Below, in pieces: positions 56,456 to 64,000 of a stretch of 64,000 nucleotides of DNA; position 1 is the first letter of the stretch, and each line of letters starts with the position of its first letter. The stretch is from Sacculina carcini (taxonomy: Eukaryota; Arthropoda; Thecostraca; Sacculinidae). The translations under genes were made by a program, and so were the position numbers. Under the pieces are notes generated by a model. That model made no database searches, had not been told where the DNA came from, and worked only from the letters and a program-made list of their open reading frames with translations. The stretch spans positions 9,508,663 through 9,572,662 of the forward strand of contig OU696579.1 of the NCBI GenBank assembly GCA_916048095.2, read 5' to 3'.

Positions 56456-57325
56456 ACTTAGGTAACACTTAGGGCACACTTAGGTAACACTTAGGGCACA
56501 CTTAGGGCACACTTAGGTAACACTTAGGTAACACTTAGGTAACACTTAGGTAACACTTAGGTAACACTTAGGTAACACTTAGGTAACACTTAGGTAATAC
56601 TTAGGTAACACTTAGGGCACACTTAGGTAACACTTAGGTAACTTAGGTAACACTTAGGGCACACTGAGGTAACACTTAGGGCACACTTAGGTAACACTTA
56701 GGTAACACTTAGGTAACACTTAGGTAACACTTAGGTAACACTTAGGTAACACTTAGGTAACACTTAGGGCATACTTAGGTAACACTTAGGGCACACTTAG
56801 GTAACACTTAGGGCACACTTAGGTAACACTTTGGGCACACTTGGGTAACACTTTGGGCACACTTAGGTAACACTTAGGGCACACTTAGGGCACACTTAGG
56901 TAACACTTAGGTAACACTTAGGTAACACTTAGGTAACACTTAGGTAACACTTAGGTAACTTAGGTAACACTTAGGGCACACTTAGGTAACACTTAGGGCA
57001 CACTTAGGTAACACTTAGGTAACACTTAGGTAACACTTAGGTAACACTTAGGTAACACTTAGGTAACACTTAGGTAACACTTAGGTAACACTTAGGGCAC
57101 ACTTAGGTAACACTTAGGGCACACTTAGGTAACACTTAGGTAACACTTAGGGCACACTTAGGTAACACTTAGGGCACACTTAGGTAACACTTAGGGCACA
57201 CTTAGGGCACACTTAGGCAACACTTAGGTAACACTTAGGTAACACTTAGGTAACACTTAGGTAACACTTGGGTAACACTTAGGGCATACTTAGGTAACAC
57301 TTAGGGCACACTTAGGTAACACTTT
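56076..57325 (+). repeat. 1,250-bp tandem duplication, copy 1
   Basis: Matches 57,326-58,607 at an offset of 1,250 up to the canonical run after CTGAGG. It then continues at 1,261 because copy 2 has one extra canonical unit (GGGCATAC 57282 and 58543, for instance). The match runs to 57,346, past the copy boundary, as expected for a tandem event. Confidence 0.87.
56413..56669 (+). repeat. TATTTAAC-CTGAGG cassette 7
   Basis: Spacing 251 bp (56413 to 56664). It lies in the first copy of the 1,250-bp tandem duplication. Confidence 0.85.
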
Positions 57326-58586
57326 GGGCACACTTAGGTAACACTTAGGGCACACTTAGGTAACACTTAGGGCACACTTAGGTAACACTTAGGGCACACT
57401 TAGGTAATACTTAGGTAACACTTAGGTAACACTTAGGTAACACTTAGGTAACACTTAGGTAATACTTAGGTAACACTTAGGTAACACTTAGGTAACACTT
57501 AGGTAACACTTAGGTAACACTTAGGGCACACTTAGGTAACACTTAGGGCACACTTAGGTAATACTTAGGTAACACTTAGGTAACACTTAGGTAACACTTA
57601 GGGCACACTTAGGTAATACTTAGGTAACACTTAGGTAACACTTAGGTAACACTTAGGTAACACTTATTTAACACTTAGGGCACACTTAGGTAACACTTAG
57701 GGCACACTTAGGTAACACTTAGGGCACACTTAGGTAACACTTAGGGCACACTTAGGGCACACTTAGGTAACACTTAGGTAACACTTAGGTAACACTTAGG
57801 TAACACTTAGGTAACACTTAGGTAACACTTAGGTAACACTTAGGTAATACTTAGGTAACACTTAGGGCACACTTAGGTAACACTTAGGTAACTTAGGTAA
57901 CACTTAGGGCACACTGAGGTAACACTTAGGGCACACTTAGGTAACACTTAGGTAACACTTAGGTAACACTTAGGTAACACTTAGGTAACACTTAGGTAAC
58001 ACTTAGGTAACACTTAGGTAACACTTAGGGCATACTTAGGTAACACTTAGGGCACACTTAGGTAACACTTAGGGCACACTTAGGTAACACTTTGGGCACA
58101 CTTGGGTAACACTTTGGGCACACTTAGGTAACACTTAGGGCACACTTAGGGCACACTTAGGTAACACTTAGGTAACACTTAGGTAACACTTAGGTAACAC
58201 TTAGGTAACACTTAGGTAACTTAGGTAACACTTAGGGCACACTTAGGTAACACTTAGGGCACACTTAGGTAACACTTAGGTAACACTTAGGTAACACTTA
58301 GGTAACACTTAGGTAACACTTAGGTAACACTTAGGTAACACTTAGGTAACACTTAGGGCACACTTAGGTAACACTTAGGGCACACTTAGGTAACACTTAG
58401 GTAACACTTAGGGCACACTTAGGTAACACTTAGGGCACACTTAGGTAACACTTAGGGCACACTTAGGGCACACTTAGGCAACACTTAGGTAACACTTAGG
58501 TAACACTTAGGTAACACTTAGGTAACACTTGGGTAACACTTAGGGCATACTTAGGTAACACTTAGGGCACACTTAGGTAACACTTT
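57326..58586 (+). repeat. 1,250-bp tandem duplication, copy 2
   Basis: Second copy, one 11-bp unit longer than the first. The only difference I noticed is that length change near 57,950-58,020. Confidence 0.85.
57663..57919 (+). repeat. TATTTAAC-CTGAGG cassette 8
   Basis: Spacing 251 bp (57663 to 57914). It lies in the second copy of the 1,250-bp tandem duplication. Confidence 0.85.
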
Positions 58587-59379
58587 GGGCACACTTAGGT
58601 AACACTTTGGGCACACTTAGGTAACACTTAGGGCACACTTAGGTAACACTTAGGTAACACTTAGGGCACACTTAGGTAACACTTGGGGCACACTTAGGGC
58701 ACACTTAGGTAACACTTAGGTAACACTTGGGTAACACTTAGGTAACACTTAGGGCACACTTAGGTAACACTTAGGGCACACTTAGGTAACACTTAGGAAA
58801 CACTTAGGTAACACTTAGGTAACACTTAGGTAACTTAGGTAACACTTAGGGCACACTTAGGGCACACTTAGGTAACACTTAGGTAACACTTAGGGCACAC
58901 TTAGGTAACACTTAGGTAACACTTTGGGCACACTTGGGTAACACTTTGGGCACACTTAGGTAACACTTAGGGCACACTTAGGTAACACTTAGGTAACACT
59001 TAGGGCACACTTAGGTAACACTTGGGGCACACTTAGGGCACACTTAGGTAACACTTAGGTAACACTTAGGTAACACTTAGGGCACACTTAGGTAACACTT
59101 AGGGCACACTTAGGGCACACTTAGGTAACACTTAGGTAACACTTAGGTAAGACTTAGGTAACACTTAGGTAACACTTAGGTAACACTTAGGTAACACTTA
59201 GGTAACACTTAGGTAACACTTAGGTAACACTTAGGTAACACTTAGGGCATACTTAGGTAACACTTAGGGCACACTTAGGTAACACTTAGGGCACACTTAG
59301 GTAACACTTTGGGCACACTTGGGTAACACTTTGGGCACACTTAGGTAACACTTAGGGCACACTTAGGTAACACTTAGGT

Positions 59380-61036
59380 AACACTTAGGTAACACTTAGG
59401 TAACACTTAGGTAACACTTAGGTAACACTTAGGGCATACTTAGGTAACACTTAGGGCACACTTAGGTAACACTTAGGGCACACTTAGGTAACACTTTGGG
59501 CACACTTGGGTAACACTTTGGGCACACTTAGGTAACACTTAGGGCACACTTAGGTAACACTTAGGTAACACTTAGGGCACACTTAGGTAACACTTGGGGC
59601 ACACTTAGGGCACACTTAGGTAACACTTAGGTAACACTTAGGTAACACTTAGGGCACACTTAGGTAACACTTTGGGCACACTTAGGTAACACTTTGGGCA
59701 CACTTAGGTAACACTTAGGGCACACTTAGGTAACACTTAGGTAACACTTAGGTAACACTTAGGTAACACTTAGGTAACTTAGGTAACACTTAGGGCACAC
59801 TTAGGTAACACTTAGGGCACACTTAGGTAACACTTAGGTAACACTTAGGTAACACTTAGGTAACACTTAGGTAACACTTAGGTAACACTTAGGTAACACT
59901 TAGGTAACACTTAGGTAACACTTAGGGCACACTTAGGTAACACTTAGGGCACACTTAGGTAACACTTAGGTAACACTTAGGGCACACTTAGGTAACACTT
60001 AGGGCACACTTAGGTAACACTTAGGGCACACTTAGGGCACACTTAGGTAACACTTAGGTAACACTTAGGTAACACTTAGGTAACACTTAGGTAACACTTA
60101 GGTAACACTTAGGTAACACTTAGGGCATACTTAGGTAACACTTAGGGCACACTTAGGTAACACTTAGGGCACACTTAGGTAACACTTTGGGCACACATGG
60201 GTAACACTTTGGGCACACTTAGGTAACACTTAGGGCACACTTAGGGCACACTTAGCTAACACTTAGGTAACACTTAGGTAACACTTAGGTAACACTTAGG
60301 TAACACTTAGGTAACACTTAGGTAACACTTAGGTAACACTTAGGTAACACTTAGGTAACACTTAGGTAACACTTAGGTAACACTTAGGGCACACTTAGGT
60401 AACACTTAGGGCACACTTAGGTAACACTTAGGTAACACTTAGGTAACAATTAGGTAACACTTAGGTAACACTTAGGTAACACTTAGGTAACACTTAGGTA
60501 ACACTTAGGGCACACTTAGGTAACACTTAGGGCACACTTAGGTAACACTTAGGTAACACTTAGGGCACACTTAGGTAACACTTAGGGCACACTTAGGTAA
60601 CACTTAGAGCACACTTAGGGCACACTTAGGTAACACTTAGGTAACACTTAGGTAACACTTAGGTAACACTTAGGTAACACTTGGGTAACACTTAGGGCAT
60701 ACTTAGGTAACACTTAGGGCACACTTAGGAAACACTTAGGTAACACTTAGGTAACACTTAGGTAACACTTAGGTAACACTTAGGTAACACTTGGGTAACA
60801 CTTAGGGCATACTTAGGAAACACTTAGGGCACACTTAGGTAACACTTTGGGCACACTTAGGTAACACTTTGGGCACACTTAGGTAACACTTAGGGCACAC
60901 TTAGGCAACACTTAGGCAACACTTAGGTAACACTTAGGTAACACTTAGGTAACACTTAGGTAACACTTAGGTAACACTTAGGTAACACTTAGGTAACACT
61001 TAGGTAACACTTAGGTAACACTTAGGTAACACTTAG
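59380..61036 (+). repeat. Third copy of the 51.3-52.9 kb block
   Basis: Matches about 51,250-52,892. The offset is 8,133 at GGGCATAC 59432, CTTGGGGC 59593 and the 9-bp unit 59778, then 8,144 at GGGCATAC 60123, ACATGGG 60195 and AGAGC 60606. One difference seen: GTAAAAC after GGGCATAC at 51,992 is GTAACAC here. Confidence 0.78.
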
Positions 61037-61207
61037 GTAACACTTAGGTAACACTTAGGTAACACTTAGGGCACACTTAGGTAACACTTAGGGCACACTT
61101 AGGTAATACTTAGGTAACACTTAGGTAACACTTAGGTAACACTTAGGGCACACTTAGGTAATACTTAGGTAACACTTAGGTAACACTTAGGTAACACTTA
61201 GGTAACA

Positions 61208-61464
61208 CTTATTTAACACTTAGGGCACACTTAGGTAACACTTAGGGCACACTTAGGTAACACTTAGGGCACACTTAGGTAACACTTAGGGCACACTTAG
61301 GGCACACTTAGGTAACACTTAGGTAACACTTAGGTAACACTTAGGTAACACTTAGGTAACACTTAGGTAACACTTAGGTAACACTTAGGTAATACTTAGG
61401 TAACACTTAGGGCACACTTAGGTAACACTTAGGTAACTTAGGTAACACTTAGGGCACACTGAGG
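61208..61464 (+). repeat. TATTTAAC-CTGAGG cassette 9
   Basis: Spacing 251 bp (61208 to 61459). It lies in the first copy of a 427-bp tandem duplication. Confidence 0.85.
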
Positions 61465-61634
61465 TAACACTTAGGGCACACTTAGGTAACACTTAGGTAA
61501 CACTTAGGTAACACTTAGGTAACACTTAGGTAACACTTAGGTAACACTTAGGTAACACTTAGGTAACACTTAGGGCACACTTAGGTAATACTTAGGTAAC
61601 ACTTAGGTAACACTTAGGTAACACTTAGGTAACA

Positions 61635-61891
61635 CTTATTTAACACTTAGGGCACACTTAGGTAACACTTAGGGCACACTTAGGTAACACTTAGGGCACA
61701 CTTAGGTAACACTTAGGGCACACTTAGGGCACACTTAGGTAACACTTAGGTAACACTTAGGTAACACTTAGGTAACACTTAGGTAACACTTAGGTAACAC
61801 TTAGGTAACACTTAGGTAATACTTAGGTAACACTTAGGGCACACTTAGGTAACACTTAGGTAACTTAGGTAACACTTAGGGCACACTGAGG
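61635..61891 (+). repeat. TATTTAAC-CTGAGG cassette 10
   Basis: Spacing 251 bp (61635 to 61886). It lies in the second copy of the 427-bp tandem duplication. Confidence 0.85.
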
Positions 61892-62499
61892 TAACACTTA
61901 GGGCACACTTAGGTAACACTTAGGTAACACTTAGGTAACACTTAGGTAACACTTAGGTAACACTTAGGTAACACTTAGGTAACACTTAGGTAACACTTAG
62001 GGCATACTTAGGTAACACTTAGGGCACACTTAGGTAACACTTAGGGCACACTTAGGTAACACTTTGGGCACACTTGGGTAACACTTTGGGCACACTTAGG
62101 TAACACTTAGGGCACACTTAGGGCACACTTAGGTAACACTTAGGTAACACTTAGGTAACACTTAGGTAACACTTAGGTAACACTTAGGTAACTTAGGTAA
62201 CACTTAGGGCACACTTAGGTAACACTTAGGGCACACTTAGGTAACACTTAGGTAACACTTAGGTAACACTTAGGTAACACTTAGGTAACACTTAGGTAAC
62301 ACTTAGGTAACACTTAGGTAACACTTAGGTAACACTTAGGTAACACTTAGGTAACACTTAGGGCACACTTAGGTAACACTTAGGGCACACTTAGGTAATA
62401 CTTAGGTAACACTTAGGTAACACTTAGGTAACACTTAGGGCACACTTAGGTAATACTTAGGTAACACTTAGGTAACACTTAGGTAACACTTAGGTAACA

Positions 62500-62756
62500 C
62501 TTATTTAACACTTAGGGCACACTTAGGTAACACTTAGGGCACACTTAGGTAACACTTAGGGCACACTTAGGTAACACTTAGGGCACACTTAGGGCACACT
62601 TAGGTAACACTTAGGTAACACTTAGGTAACACTTAGGTAACACTTAGGTAACACTTAGGTAACACTTAGGTAACACTTAGGTAATACTTAGGTAACACTT
62701 AGGGCACACTTAGGTAACACTTAGGTAACTTAGGTAACACTTAGGGCACACTGAGG
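62500..62756 (+). repeat. TATTTAAC-CTGAGG cassette 11
   Basis: Spacing 251 bp (62500 to 62751), 865 bp after cassette 10. The match to the preceding copy continues through GGGCATAC (62000 and 62865) and the 9-bp unit (62192 and 63057). Confidence 0.85.
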
Positions 62757-64000
62757 TAACACTTAGGGCACACTTAGGTAACACTTAGGTAACACTTAGG
62801 TAACACTTAGGTAACACTTAGGTAACACTTAGGTAACACTTAGGTAACACTTAGGTAACACTTAGGGCATACTTAGGTAACACTTAGGGCACACTTAGGT
62901 AACACTTAGGGCACACTTAGGTAACACTTTGGGCACACTTGGGTAACACTTTGGGCACACTTAGGTAACACTTAGGGCACACTTAGGGCACACTTAGGTA
63001 ACACTTAGGTAACACTTAGGTAACACTTAGGTAACACTTAGGTAACACTTAGGTAACTTAGGTAACACTTAGGGCACACTTAGGTAACACTTAGGGCACA
63101 CTTAGGTAACACTTAGGTAACACTTAGGTAACACTTAGGTAACACTTAGGTAACACTTAGGTAACACTTAGGTAACACTTAGGTAACACTTAGGGCACAC
63201 TTAGGTAACACTTAGGGCACACTTAGGTAACACTTAGGTAACACTTAGGGCACACTTAGGTAACACTTAGGGCACACTTAGGTAACACTTAGGGCACACT
63301 TAGGGCACACTTAGGCAACACTTAGGTAACACTTAGGTAACACTTAGGTAACACTTAGGTAACACTTGGGTAACACTTAGGGCATACTTAGGTAACACTT
63401 AGGGCACACTTAGGTAACACTTTGGGCACACTTAGGTAACACTTAGGGCACACTTAGGTAACACTTGGGGCACACTTAGGGCACACTTAGGTAACACTTA
63501 GGTAACACTTAGGTAACACTTAGGTAACACTTAGGGCACACTTAGGTAACACTTAGGGCACACTTAGGTAACACTTAGGTAACACTTAGGGCACACTTAG
63601 GTAACACTTAGGGCACACTTAGGTAACACTTAGGTAACACTTAGGTAACACTTAGGTAACACTTAGGTAACACTTAGGTAACACTTAGGTAACACTTAGG
63701 TAACTTAGGTAACACTTAGGGCACACTTAGGTAACACTTAGGGCACACTTAGGTAACACTTAGGGCACACTTAGGTAACACTTAGGTAACACTTAGGTAA
63801 CACTTAGGTAACACTTAGGTAACACTTAGGTAACACTTAGGTAACACTTAGGTAACACTTAGGGCACACTTAGGTAACACTTAGGGCACACTTAGGTAAC
63901 ACTTAGGTAACACTTAGGGCACACTTAGGGCACAATTAGGTAACACTTAGGGCACACTTAGGGCACACTTAGGCAACACTTAGGTAACACTTAGGTAACA

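Larger units (their letters stand above)
32859..59151 (+). repeat. GTAAGAC variant units (ten copies)
   Basis: A C-to-G change gives GTAAGAC at 32859, 34371, 39492, 43959, 44551, 47020, 48391, 49852, 51223 and 59147. In most copies the unit lies a few units after a GGGCACAC doublet. The four between 47 and 51.3 kb are spaced 1,371, 1,461 and 1,371 bp, showing a nested higher-order unit. Confidence 0.8.
61108..61961 (+). repeat. 427-bp tandem duplication
   Basis: 61,108-61,577 matches 61,535-62,004 at an offset of 427 (39 units minus the 2 bp of one 9-bp unit). Each copy holds one full TATTTAAC-CTGAGG cassette. The match ends where GGGCACAC in copy 1 is GGGCATAC in copy 2. Confidence 0.85.
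1..64000 (+). repeat. 11-bp satellite DNA array filling the window
   Basis: The entire window is a head-to-tail array of an 11-bp unit, canonically TTAGGTAACAC (reverse complement GTGTTACCTAA), with no unique sequence and no inverted segment seen. The main second form is TTAGGGCACAC, which differs at two neighbouring positions (TA to GC). Canonical units are about 36% GC and the GC form about 55%. Because 11 is not a multiple of 3, the TAG of the + strand unit and the TAA of the - strand unit visit every reading frame within 33 bp, so no meaningful ORF can exist. Array length, purity and layered higher-order structure are typical of eukaryotic heterochromatic satellites. The chromosomal location (centromeric, pericentromeric or subtelomeric) and the species cannot be decided from this sequence, and both ends of the window lie inside the array. 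Confidence 0.98.
31519..64000 (+). repeat. Satellite domain B (CTGAGG / TATTTAAC / GTAAGAC haplotype)
   Basis: From about 31,519 the array uses a different variant vocabulary. I count 14 CTGAGG units (first at 31932, last at 62751), 12 CTTATTTAAC units (35101 to 62500) and 10 GTAAGAC units (32859 to 59147), none of which I find in domain A. The 9-bp unit is still present about every 0.7-0.8 kb but is followed by GGGCACAC, never GGGCCAAC. TTAGGCAACAC appears singly after a GGGCACAC doublet, in pairs, or in two runs of six. The 11-bp unit and strand orientation are unchanged, so the two domains are diverged subfamilies of one satellite. Confidence 0.85.

Noticed and set aside
571-63400. G-quadruplex potential from TTTGGGCAC and TTAGGGCAC units
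   Set aside because: GGG runs are separated by eight or more bases and often interrupted by GG-only units, so the usual four-run, short-loop pattern is not met.
1-64000. Possible protein-coding repeats or short ORFs
   Set aside because: The unit has TAG and TAA on the + strand and TAA on the - strand. With an 11-bp period each frame meets a stop at least every 33 bp, apart from short stretches of TTTGGGCAC units, so no plausible coding region exists.
1-64000. CRISPR array
   Set aside because: There are no unique spacers: the sequence between any two repeats is the same repeat, and no cas genes are present.
1-64000. Canonical terminal telomere tract
   Set aside because: The unit is longer and less G-rich than known simple telomere repeats, and block-wise higher-order copies with 9- and 10-bp units indicate recombination, not telomerase synthesis. 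A subtelomeric location remains possible.
1-64000. Bacterial iteron or plasmid origin
   Set aside because: Iteron arrays are short (a few to tens of units) beside a replication gene. Here there are thousands of units and no gene.

Overview
The whole 64 kb window is one uninterrupted satellite DNA array. The basic unit is 11 bp, TTAGGTAACAC on the + strand, and every unit I read has the same orientation, giving about 5,800 units. I see no protein-coding gene, RNA gene, transposable element, CRISPR array or unique-sequence island. TAG in the + strand unit and TAA in the - strand unit recur with an 11-bp period, so all six frames normally meet a stop at least every 33 bp. An array this long and pure, with layered higher-order repeats, points to eukaryotic constitutive heterochromatin (centromeric, pericentromeric or subtelomeric) assembled from long reads. 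I cannot name the species or match the unit to a satellite I know. The units contain TTAGG, TTAGGG or TTAGGC, which are telomere motifs in various animals, but separated by ACAC-type spacers. I treat a telomeric or subtelomeric origin as a weak hypothesis only.

Unit alphabet. The canonical unit (TTAGGTAACAC) alternates with a two-substitution form (TTAGGGCACAC). Rarer forms are TTAGGCAACAC, TTTGGGCACAC, TTGGGTAACAC, TTAGGTAATAC, TTAGGGCATAC, a 9-bp unit that lost CA (TAACTTAGG register) and a 10-bp unit (GGTACAC register). Their order is not random: the same strings of variants recur at distances of hundreds to thousands of bases, which is the signature of higher-order repeats (HORs).

Layout. 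Domain A (1 to about 31,518) is marked by GGGCCAAC units beside the 9-bp unit, by 10-bp GGTACAC units from 12.6 kb on, and by TTAGGCAACAC clusters of three to five. Domain B (about 31,519 to 64,000) lacks these and instead carries CTGAGG, CTTATTTAAC and GTAAGAC units, with TTAGGCAACAC single, paired or in runs of six. The switch falls where a 2.2 kb HOR copy (18,131-20,368 matching 29,281-31,518) stops matching. Within domain A are an error-free 1,020-bp tandem duplication (28,001-30,079), a 1,920-bp-offset pair with two mismatches in 1,712 bp (21,541-25,172), adjacent 1,043-bp copies near both 0.5 and 10 kb, and copies at offsets of 1,109, 3,426, about 4,039, 9,482 and 11,150. Within domain B are a 2,832-bp tandem duplication (46,847 to about 52,530), tandem duplications of 814, 1,250 and 427 bp (54.8-62 kb), and copies at offsets of 6,155, 8,144 and 12,006.

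How it fits together. The pattern is that expected from repeated unequal exchange, replication slippage or gene conversion acting on a selfish or structural satellite. Point variants arise, spread in blocks and are partly homogenised. The most recent events are those with zero or few mismatches. All coordinates and identities were read by eye; offsets come from matching rare marker units, so edges quoted as approximate may be off by a unit or two.
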